Below the pieces are notes generated by a model that saw only the letters and a program-made list of their open reading frames with translations, made no database searches and was not told the DNA's origin. Positions 1 to 5,158 of a stretch of 6,561 nt of DNA are shown here, one piece after another. The translations under genes and the position numbers were made by a program. Source of the DNA: JAFDVL01 sp043783625 (GTDB taxonomy: Bacteria; Acidobacteriota; Blastocatellia; RBC074); NCBI GenBank assembly GCA_043783625.1, contig JAYVZE010000185.1, positions 1 to 6,561 of the forward strand, given 5' to 3'. Each line of letters starts with the position of its first letter. Positions within the stretch are counted from its first letter, which is position 1.

Positions 1-126
1 GTGTCGTGGGTTGACGCCAAAGGCCGCCCGGGCCGCACGACGGTCAGCATCACGAAGTGGGGCAAGCGCGAAGCGAAGCGTCGCGCCCTCGAACTTCGCG
101 AGCAATACCACGCTAGTAGCGAGTAA
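1..126 (+). CDS. 3' end of a gene, AP2-like DNA-binding tail (partial)
   Basis: Frame 1 is open from the first base to a TAA at 124-126, giving 41 C-terminal residues; the true start lies outside the window. The peptide is basic (K/R-rich) and contains 'SITKWGKREAKRRALELREQ'. This resembles the last strand and amphipathic helix of AP2-type DNA-binding domains, where a pattern like 'FSV-K-YG-EEAK-AI--R' is typical, and 'SWVDAKGRPGR' would fit the preceding beta strands. AP2 domains occur in bacteria and phages, often with HNH endonucleases, but only the tail is visible, so the full architecture is unknown. The gene ends directly before the heptamer hairpin, which supplies a plausible terminator. 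That the frame is coding is fairly likely; the AP2 assignment is tentative and based on pattern only. Another basic nucleic-acid-binding tail is possible. Confidence 0.55.
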   Translation: MSWVDAKGRPGRTTVSITKWGKREAKRRALELREQYHASSE

Positions 127-240
127 AAAGTGCTGAGTGCTGAGTGCTGAGTGCTGAGTGCTGAGTGCTGAGTGCTGAGTAGGATTGTTTTGCTCTAGCT
201 CTAAATTACAAGAGAAAAGCTCAGCACTCAGCACTTTTTT
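125..240 (+). terminator. Repeat-based hairpin with T run
   Basis: The left arm (AAAAAGTGCTGAGTGCTGAG from 125, or a later register of the array) pairs with GCTCAGCACTCAGCAC at 219-234, followed by six T's (235-240). With the outermost register the loop is about 75 nt; with the innermost copies it is about 40 nt. The stem is at least 14 bp with a U tail, so it can act as an intrinsic terminator for the upstream gene. Because the left arm has seven copies and the right arm two, there are six possible pairing registers. hemA begins only 17 nt beyond the T run, so a hemA promoter would have to lie inside the hairpin loop or upstream of it. Confidence 0.6.
130..178. repeat. Tandem heptamer array, 7 x GTGCTGA
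   Basis: Seven exact, uninterrupted copies of the 7-mer GTGCTGA run head to tail, followed by GT. Two reverse-complement copies (TCAGCAC twice) lie at 221-234, and a degenerate one follows ('CTCAGTACTT', 241-250). Heptamer repeats of this kind are known in cyanobacteria and other slow-growing, repeat-rich genomes. Perfect copies imply recent slippage or conversion, so copy number probably varies between strains. It is not a CRISPR array because there are no spacers. Confidence 0.95.
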
Positions 241-257
241 CTCAGTACTTCTTTTTT

Positions 258-1508
258 ATGAGTCTTTTCCTAATCGGCATCAATCATCGCACCGCACCGG
301 TTGAAGTGCGCGAGCAATTGGCTTTCACCGAAGCCGAGTTGCCCGCCGCGCTTCAGGCGATGACGACCCGCGAAGCCGTACAGGAATGCCTCATCATCAG
401 CACTTGCAACCGCGTCGAAATCATTGCCGAAGCAAATGACGCAGCGCACATTCACGAATTAATTTTTAAACTAAAAAATATTGCGCCGCACAAAATTCAG
501 CCGCATCTTTTTCAGCACGAAAATCTCGAAGCGATCAAACATACCTTTCGTGTCGCTTCCAGTTTGGATTCGATGATCGTCGGCGAACCGCAAATTCTTG
601 GTCAGGTCAAAGAAGCTTTTCAGACCGCACAAAATGCCGGAACCGTGGGGCATTCATTAACTCGGCTGATGAATCGTGCGTTCGCTGTCGCTAAAAAAGT
701 TCGCAACGAAACCGGCATTGCCGCGAATGCCGTTTCGATCAGCTACGTCGCCGTCGAACTCGCGCGAAAAGTTTTTGATTCTTTGGAAGGCACGACAGTG
801 ATGCTGCTGGGCGCGGGTGAAATGGCGGAACTTGCAGCGAAACATTTAATCACCAACGGTGCAAAAAAATTGCTGATTGCGAATCGCACATTCGAAAATG
901 CGCAGACTCTGGCGAATGAAATGAACGGTGAAGCCGTGCGCTTTGAAGACCTCGATCAACGCTTAGCCGAAGCCGACATTGTGCTGAGTTCCACCGGAGC
1001 ATCGCATTATTTAATCACGTCCAATCAAGTCGAAAAAGCAATTTCCGCTCGCCGCAATCGCCCGATATTTTTGATTGATATTGCTGTTCCGCGCAATATT
1101 GATCCGGCGATCAGCGAACTCGACAACGCGTTTGTTTTTGACATTGACGACCTCGAAGCCGTCGCCTCCGCAAACCTCAAAGAACGCGAACGCGAAGCCC
1201 TCCGCGCCGAAGAAATTATTTCCGCCGAGGCCGAACGATTTGCCGCGACAATGAATGAAGGCAACCTCAATCACGTCATCGGAGTCTTCCGTCACGAAAT
1301 CCTAAACATCGCCGAAGCCGAACTTGCGCGCAGCCGAAAAAAATTAGGCGACCTGACTCCCGAACAGGAAGAAGCCTTGCAGTTAATGCTGAACGGAATC
1401 GTCAATAAATTCACTCATCCCATTATCCGGCAAATGCGCGATTCTGAAGACGGGCATTCGGCGTATTTAGAGGCGTTTCGTGAACTTTATCATAAAAATA
1501 TCGAGTGA
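258..1508 (+). CDS. hemA: Glutamyl-tRNA reductase
   Basis: This cytoplasmic enzyme reduces glutamyl-tRNA(Glu) with NADPH to glutamate-1-semialdehyde, the first committed step of C5-pathway tetrapyrrole (heme, chlorophyll, corrinoid) synthesis. At 416 aa it is the usual length (E. coli HemA is 418). The N-terminal catalytic domain shows GINHRTAPVEVRE (7-19) and STCNRVE (48-54) with the nucleophile Cys50. It also has H95 and SSLDSMIVGEPQILGQ (101-116), the family signature. The NADPH-binding Rossmann domain has GAGEMAELA (185-193), ANRT (208-211) and DIAVPRNIDP (274-283). The charged C-terminal helices (about 310-416) form the dimerization domain. The ATG at 258 gives the canonical family N-terminus, although no Shine-Dalgarno is visible ('cttctttttt' precedes it). 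The usual partners hemC and hemD are not adjacent; the next gene is convergent, so hemA appears monocistronic here. A heme-responsive degradation tag cannot be judged from sequence. Confidence 0.98.
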   Translation: MSLFLIGINHRTAPVEVREQLAFTEAELPAALQAMTTREAVQECLIISTCNRVEIIAEANDAAHIHELIFKLKNIAPHKIQPHLFQHENLEAIKHTFRVASSLDSMIVGEPQILGQVKEAFQTAQNAGTVGHSLTRLMNRAFAVAKKVRNETGIAANAVSISYVAVELARKVFDSLEGTTVMLLGAGEMAELAAKHLITNGAKKLLIANRTFENAQTLANEMNGEAVRFEDLDQRLAEADIVLSSTGASHYLITSNQVEKAISARRNRPIFLIDIAVPRNIDPAISELDNAFVFDIDDLEAVASANLKEREREALRAEEIISAEAERFAATMNEGNLNHVIGVFRHEILNIAEAELARSRKKLGDLTPEQEEALQLMLNGIVNKFTHPIIRQMRDSEDGHSAYLEAFRELYHKNIE

Positions 1509-1560
1509 TATTTTCAGTCGTGTTCTATGAATCTCACTTTTTTCTTGTGCCTAAAAACTT

Positions 1561-1604
1561 GAAGGCTCGCCAATCATGAATGATTATGCGAGCCTTCTTT
1601 GTTT
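1561..1604. terminator. Bidirectional intrinsic terminator between convergent genes
   Basis: GAAGGCTCGC (1561-1570) pairs perfectly with GCGAGCCTTC (1588-1597), a 10-bp GC-rich stem. The 17-nt loop contains a further small dyad (AATCAT/ATGATT). On the plus strand it is followed by TTTGTTTATT, and on the minus strand by AAGTTTTTAG. It lies 52 nt after the hemA stop and 18 nt after the stop of the convergent metalloprotease-like gene, so it probably ends both transcripts. Confidence 0.9.
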
Positions 1605-1615
1605 ATTATGTGTAA

Positions 1616-3052
1616 CTATGGAAGTCGTTTCAAAAATACATCCCACGCCCAGCGTCCAACGTGTGAATGATTGGTGTCATCAACTTTAGCACGATAACGA
1701 AACTGATTACCGTACTGATCTGTCTTCTTGGAGAGCTTATATTTAAGGTCTATTGAGTCCACCCCAAGTAGAGGTAACGGGAACATTTCACCAGATTCTG
1801 AGATACCATTGTGATTAGTGTCCCGCCAAAGTCGTAGGAAAGCAAAGATACTATCCTGATTGTCAATTTGCCCGTCCCCATTACCGCCGTTGATTGGTTT
1901 GTCATACTCCGCAAGTGCGAGAAAACCGTTGGGCGTATCTGAAGCTGGCTGCGGCGTATAGTTACCAAACAATTCCTTACCGTCATCAATGACTCCATTG
2001 CCATTGCGGTCAAGAACCAGAAATACATCGTCTGACCCGGATGCAGTCCATGACCATCGCCTCTTAACTCCTGCTCCTTTTAAATCAAAATCAACTCCAT
2101 TACTGGAATCAGTAAGAGAAAAGCCATTGCCTTGAACATCAATAATAATCGGCGATCCCCACAAACATTCGCAAGACGAACAATCCCAGCTTCCGTTGCA
2201 ATTCGCAATATCACCAATTGTCGGGTTACACGAGCCACCTGTGCCGCAATAATTGGAAGGATCACTGGTCGGCGGAGATGAATAGCAGGCATTACTAGTG
2301 AAACTCCAGTACATACCAGCACGCGCACAAGCTTGTTGAGTTTGAGGTACGATAAAAGGGTTAAATGCAGAACATGAAGTTTTTGTATTCGCGTCAGCGT
2401 TCTGATTAGAACTATTTTTATCTCTAGTTTGTATTGTGTTAGTTACGTTAGTACCACAACCTGGTAAGGCTTCATTCATGATACTGATGCAGGTGTTAGA
2501 GGAAACTTCAGCTAGCCCTAGGCAATGACCTATTTCGTGAGCCACACGACTTGCTGTCGTCTGTTGAGGATAGGTTGCTTCGGCTGGGCGAAGATGAATT
2601 TTGTATTTTATTGCTCCCGGATTATTGGATGGATATGTTCCAGGAATAGTGACTTGTACTGCGCAATTATTAGGGTCGACAATACCACCCTTTACTATTA
2701 AAATATCCGGCGTACTGGTTACTTGATCACTCACGAGATAGTACCAAGTTCCCGCGACTGCATTCCACATTTGTAACGCACCTGGTCCCGGGCAACCTGG
2801 ACAACCAACTACACCATTCCAAATATTCGCATTGGTCCCTCCACCTGGCGCATCCCAAGAGTCTGAAGTAGGTCCGTATCTTATCTGAACTGTGATAACT
2901 CGCCTACCCGAGCCATCAGGTGCTGCCCCATGACCATTCATCGTCGGCTGATTCCAAGAGCAGGGCGGACATTCTGCATTACCAGAAAAAATAATTAGCT
3001 GAATACAAATTATCGACATAACTACGGTTGTTAAGGAAAACCTTCTTTTCAT
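1616..3052 (-). CDS. Secreted zinc-metalloprotease-like protein with Ca-loop C-terminal domain
   Basis: The protein has 478 aa. Residues 1-26 form a signal peptide (MKRR, a hydrophobic core, SGNA/E), so it is exported. Residues about 50-200 look like a metzincin-type protease domain: HEIGHCLGLAE at 172-182 (zinc ligands H172 and H176, catalytic E173) and a Met-turn-like SIMNE with M192. The third-ligand position is Glu182 rather than the usual His or Asp. A Cys-rich linker follows (227-296, with CSSCEC at 291-296). The C-terminal domain (about 299-478) begins SPIIIDVQGNGF and carries EF-hand/dockerin-like calcium loops at 348-360 (DRNGNGVIDD), 389-400 (NGDGQIDNQD) and 411-422 (DTNHNGISESGE). 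It ends GRWAWDVFL. I recall this C-terminal module from secreted acidobacterial and RTX-like proteins. The ATG start has a good Shine-Dalgarno, AAGGAGA (complement of 3059-3065), 6 nt upstream. Substrate unknown. Export and family are fairly sure; catalytic activity is inferred. Confidence 0.85.
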   Translation of the reverse strand: MKRRFSLTTVVMSIICIQLIIFSGNAECPPCSWNQPTMNGHGAAPDGSGRRVITVQIRYGPTSDSWDAPGGGTNANIWNGVVGCPGCPGPGALQMWNAVAGTWYYLVSDQVTSTPDILIVKGGIVDPNNCAVQVTIPGTYPSNNPGAIKYKIHLRPAEATYPQQTTASRVAHEIGHCLGLAEVSSNTCISIMNEALPGCGTNVTNTIQTRDKNSSNQNADANTKTSCSAFNPFIVPQTQQACARAGMYWSFTSNACYSSPPTSDPSNYCGTGGSCNPTIGDIANCNGSWDCSSCECLWGSPIIIDVQGNGFSLTDSSNGVDFDLKGAGVKRRWSWTASGSDDVFLVLDRNGNGVIDDGKELFGNYTPQPASDTPNGFLALAEYDKPINGGNGDGQIDNQDSIFAFLRLWRDTNHNGISESGEMFPLPLLGVDSIDLKYKLSKKTDQYGNQFRYRAKVDDTNHSHVGRWAWDVFLKRLP

Positions 3053-3132
3053 AACCTATCTCCTTCAGGACACAAATATACCCATAGCAACATTGCTAAC
3101 AGTTAAGCAAGTTACTACAATTGAATCTATTG

Positions 3133-3153
3133 GTGAGTTGAATCGCAACTCAC
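3133..3153. promoter_or_regulatory. 8-bp inverted repeat upstream of the metalloprotease-like gene
   Basis: GTGAGTTG (3133-3140), a 5-nt spacer AATCG, then CAACTCAC (3146-3153) make a perfect 21-bp dyad. It sits about 80 nt upstream of the start codon of the minus-strand gene at 3052 and lacks a T run on either strand, so a terminator role is unlikely. It could be an operator or an mRNA leader hairpin; no regulator can be assigned. Confidence 0.4.
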
Positions 3154-3176
3154 TACAAATTTATGGTTATTGGGAG

Positions 3177-3209
3177 AAAATCACTTCGACCTGTTGTGCA
3201 GGTGATTTT
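3177..3209 (-). terminator. Weak hairpin over the stop codon of the minus-strand gene
   Basis: AAAATCAC (3177-3184) pairs with GTGATTTT (3202-3209), and CTG (3191-3193) can pair with CAG (3199-3201) inside. Read on the minus strand, the hairpin starts in the last codons of the 244-aa gene, includes its TGA, and is followed by CTCCC rather than a clean U run. The stem is AT-rich. It may attenuate transcription between this gene and the next one downstream, but it is a weak candidate. Confidence 0.25.
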
Positions 3210-3915
3210 TTATCAATTGAACAGAAGAACTAAACCTACCATTTATCTCAGTTGTTACTGGGTGATCCTTGTTATTTATGGGCTTCAATCTATCGTGGTC
3301 ATCCACCGTAAACACGCCTGAAGGTCCCATCATTATCAGTCCGATCTTTCCGGAAGAGTCAGTTTGGAGAAGCAAAAGATATTCTTTAGCGATTTCAAAA
3401 GGGGGCCACTCTGGAGCCTCGTATACAAGTTTTATCCCGTCAACTTCTACTTCTCCTCCACCATAAGGGATAAGTATTTCATCCTGTCCAAGATTAGACA
3501 GTCCTTCCGGGATAACTAAATCCGACCCGCATGAGCATTGAGGAAGTGGTTTAGTTGAAAGGTAATCTAAAATTTTGAACTTATACCATGTATTAATTCC
3601 GGCATCAGCAACAAAGACACTTTTCATCTCAATGGGCTTTGCCAGGATTAACCCAGTATATTTTAGCGCCTCGTCCAAATCTTTAACCCCACTGGCATAC
3701 TCCGGTCTTTGAACTGGAAGTGCGATTCTCTTTTCCCCCTTGGCTTTTGCAACGCGAACGTGCCAGTTGATGGTTCCGCGATCTGGGGCTTTCTCCAAAT
3801 CTGCAAGCTGCTTCTGTTGTATTTGTAAAGAACGCTTTGTGTTGTTCCCTACAGCCAGAATTACTACAGTCAGAACTAGCAGTGTTACTACTGATAATAA
3901 TATCTTAACTCTCAC
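3181..3915 (-). CDS. Exported or membrane-anchored protein of unknown function
   Basis: I do not recognise this 244-aa protein. Residues 1-23 (MRVK followed by a long Leu/Val/Ile stretch) form a signal anchor or signal peptide, then comes a Gln/Lys-rich helix (28-42). The rest looks globular and extracytoplasmic. It contains CSC (C127, C129), an acidic Gly-rich turn YGGGEVEVDG (151-160), WPPFEIAKEYLLLLQ (170-184) and GPSGVFTVDD (197-206). The 'YLLLLQ ... G ... GVFTV' pattern recalls short beta-rich exported hypothetical proteins, but no function follows from that. The start is GTG at 3915-3913, supported by a near-perfect Shine-Dalgarno, AAGGAGGT (complement of 3921-3928), with a 5-nt spacer. 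It lies 128 nt upstream of the metalloprotease-like gene on the same strand, so the two may be co-transcribed or share an envelope role. Coding status is well supported. Confidence 0.8.
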   Translation of the reverse strand: MRVKILLSVVTLLVLTVVILAVGNNTKRSLQIQQKQLADLEKAPDRGTINWHVRVAKAKGEKRIALPVQRPEYASGVKDLDEALKYTGLILAKPIEMKSVFVADAGINTWYKFKILDYLSTKPLPQCSCGSDLVIPEGLSNLGQDEILIPYGGGEVEVDGIKLVYEAPEWPPFEIAKEYLLLLQTDSSGKIGLIMMGPSGVFTVDDHDRLKPINNKDHPVTTEINGRFSSSVQLIKNHLHNRSK

Positions 3916-4045
3916 AGTTCACCTCCTTGATTAGCCTAAATAACTCAACGCAAAGTTGCGATCATTCATTATAGGCGATTTAGATGGTTTATTCGACTTG
4001 TAAAGTTTTGCTAAATACAACCTACAGCATCCTGATTGTTCTGTC

Positions 4046-4083
4046 CTGAAGAAATCTTAAGCCCGAACTGAAGATTTCTTCAG
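4046..4083. promoter_or_regulatory. 13-bp perfect inverted repeat (38-bp dyad)
   Basis: CTGAAGAAATCTT (4046-4058), a 12-nt loop, then AAGATTTCTTCAG (4071-4083) form a perfect 13-bp stem. The right arm lies inside its own shorter dyad, CTGAAG-ATTT-CTTCAG (4068-4083). The left arm mirrors this with one mismatch (CTGAAG-AAAT-CTTAAG, 4046-4061), so the element can also be read as two tandem operator-like half palindromes. It sits 32 nt after the stop of the Crp/Fnr-type gene and about 130 nt before the GTG of the next minus-strand gene. Neither strand has a U run after the stem. It may be a factor-independent 3'-end hairpin for the regulator mRNA or a protein-binding site for the gene at 3181-3915. 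Confidence 0.5.
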
Positions 4084-4114
4084 TCATTCAAGTTTCAGTA
4101 CGCTGTTTCCTCTT

Positions 4115-4789
4115 TTATGAAGCAGACGAGAAGCTGGATTTTTCGCCAGTTTCCGCTTCATGCGTCAACCGATCCAACGCAAGGAAAATAACCCATCCAT
4201 TTTCTTCAGCAATTAATCCTTCATCTTTCATCTCACGCAACAGTGCACTCAGATGCTGCGGCGTGATTCCTACCAAACTTGCCATATCCTGTTTGGCAAG
4301 CGGTACCCCTAATTGCAGTTTTCCCTTTCGTTCTACACCAAATTCACGTATCAATAATAAAAGTAATTGCGCTAATTGCGCTCGCGTTGAAAAAGCCGAA
4401 TGTCTGGTAAGTCGAATTGCCTGCTCGCCTTTTTGTGTACTAATAGAAATAAGTAATTCACGTGAAAAGGCTGTATCGCTTTCTACTAATTGAAGAAAAT
4501 CTCTGACCGATATTCTGGCAACTTTGCATTCTATAATTGTGAAGGCTGACAACGGAACAGGCACTTTTGCTAACGCTGATGCCGCGCCTAATAATGCGTT
4601 ACTGAAGCGTAGTTCTCCGATTGATTCGTGACCGTTCGCTTCTAAGCGTGTCAGTTTTACCAGTCCTTCTTCGAGCAGATAAATATCTTGAATCGGATCA
4701 TCCTGCCGGAAAAGCTGAGTGCCTGCTGAGATGGTTTGCGGAGAACCTACCTCTCGAATAATGTCCAGAAAATCTGTGCTTAATGACAT
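4115..4789 (-). CDS. Crp/Fnr-family transcriptional regulator
   Basis: This 224-aa cytoplasmic DNA-binding protein has the standard Crp/Fnr length and layout. The effector (cNMP-binding-like) beta-roll domain spans about residues 10-100 (QLFRQDDPIQDIYLLEEGLVKL, 25-46). The long dimerization helix is about 104-148. The C-terminal winged helix-turn-helix is about 135-205, with LAKQDMASLVGITPQHLSALLREMKDEGLI at 164-193, the classical HTH_Crp signature. The phosphate-binding cassette that holds cAMP in Crp (GE...RSA) is not conserved: the region reads LLGAASALAKVPVPL (66-80). Only one Cys (C88) is present, so there is no Fnr-type 4Fe-4S cluster. The effector is therefore unknown. The ATG at 4789-4787 is preceded by a weak AGGGA Shine-Dalgarno. 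The gene is divergent from the alpha/beta hydrolase gene, a common arrangement for a regulator and its target, and Crp/Fnr proteins often autoregulate; both points are inference. Confidence 0.92.
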   Translation of the reverse strand: MSLSTDFLDIIREVGSPQTISAGTQLFRQDDPIQDIYLLEEGLVKLTRLEANGHESIGELRFSNALLGAASALAKVPVPLSAFTIIECKVARISVRDFLQLVESDTAFSRELLISISTQKGEQAIRLTRHSAFSTRAQLAQLLLLLIREFGVERKGKLQLGVPLAKQDMASLVGITPQHLSALLREMKDEGLIAEENGWVIFLALDRLTHEAETGEKSSFSSAS

Positions 4790-4837
4790 GTATTATCCCT
4801 GACCGTGTTACTACAAACCCGAACACCTGTTAAAATT

Positions 4838-4859
4838 TATGTCTTAAAGGGGCGACATA
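4838..4859. promoter_or_regulatory. 22-bp dyad, possible operator
   Basis: TATGTC (4838-4843), a 10-nt spacer, then GACATA (4854-4859) form a 6-bp inverted repeat 22 bp long, about 50 nt upstream of the Crp/Fnr-type start codon. Its overall size is that of a Crp/Fnr dimer site, but the half-sites differ from TGTGA-N6-TCACA and TTGAT-N4-ATCAA. Autoregulation is only a guess. Confidence 0.25.
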
Positions 4860-5045
4860 TTTGCTTCGTTGCTTGGGGAGGATAATTATCGAATTACTTG
4901 TGCTCCGCTGACAGGATCAGATGGCTGAAAATTTTAACAACTATGGCTTATTGCATTCTGCTGATTGTTGCGTTCCTACTATCTATTTTGTATTGTAGCT
5001 ATCTGTCTCGTATACATTTTAACCATGCAGGCTAAACGTTTGTCA

Positions 5046-5091
5046 AATAGGAATAGGAATAGGAATAGGAATAGGAATAGGAATAGGAATA
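5046..5091 (+). repeat. Hexamer microsatellite (AATAGG)7
   Basis: Seven perfect tandem copies of AATAGG (5046-5087) are followed by a partial AATA. The tract lies 67 nt upstream of the hydrolase start, in its presumed 5' leader. Each unit contains AGGA, a Shine-Dalgarno core. Slippage in hexamer units would leave a reading frame intact but change leader length and the number of AGGA sites. Confidence 0.95.
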
Positions 5092-5157
5092 ATGACTATT
5101 TTCCTCTGTTTTTCAAGTTATTTTGCGACAGGCGGGGCGACTATCGTACTTTTTTAA
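5092..5157 (+). CDS. Possible 21-codon leader ORF coupled to the hydrolase
   Basis: ATG at 5092-5094 opens a frame of 21 codons (begins MTIFLCF, ends TIVLF) that stops with TAA at 5155-5157, one base before the hydrolase ATG (TAATATG). The last AGGA cores of the hexamer tract lie 3 and 9 nt before this ATG, so the tract could serve as its ribosome binding site. The hydrolase itself has no nearby Shine-Dalgarno, which fits translational coupling. No leader-peptide feature such as a codon run was seen. The evidence is positional only, and a chance ORF is quite possible. Confidence 0.3.
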   Translation: MTIFLCFSSYFATGGATIVLF

Positions 5158-5158
5158 T

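Larger units (their letters stand above)
4790..5158. other. Divergent intergenic region between regulator and hydrolase
   Basis: These 369 nt contain no confident gene. They hold a dyad at 4838-4859, the (AATAGG)7 tract at 5046-5091 and a possible leader ORF at 5092-5157. A weak promoter-like pair TTGCGT (4968-4973), 17 nt, TATTGT (4991-4996) faces the hydrolase but matches the sigma-70 consensus in only 3 and 4 of 6 positions. The DNA is AT-rich and must contain the promoters for both flanking genes. A 30-codon hydrophobic ORF (4943-5035, plus strand) has no ribosome binding site. Confidence 0.6.

Noticed and set aside
130..240. CRISPR-like array before hemA
   Set aside because: The repeat unit is 7 bp with no spacers; it is a simple tandem repeat with an inverted arm.
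1011..1295. 94-codon antisense ORF inside hemA (and other antisense frames)
   Set aside because: It lies wholly within a conserved gene, has low-complexity composition typical of antisense shadow frames, and has no ribosome binding site.
3269..3466. 65-codon plus-strand ORF opposite the unknown exported protein gene
   Set aside because: It is antisense to a gene with a strong Shine-Dalgarno and signal sequence, and its product shows no recognisable feature.
4921..4998. 25-codon ORF starting ATGGCTGAAAAT
   Set aside because: It has no Shine-Dalgarno and no recognisable product, and overlaps another chance frame in the divergent intergenic region.
5123..5158. N-terminal extension of the hydrolase from a TTG start
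   Set aside because: It would put 12 polar residues before a good signal peptide; the internal ATG at 5159 gives a normal export signal.
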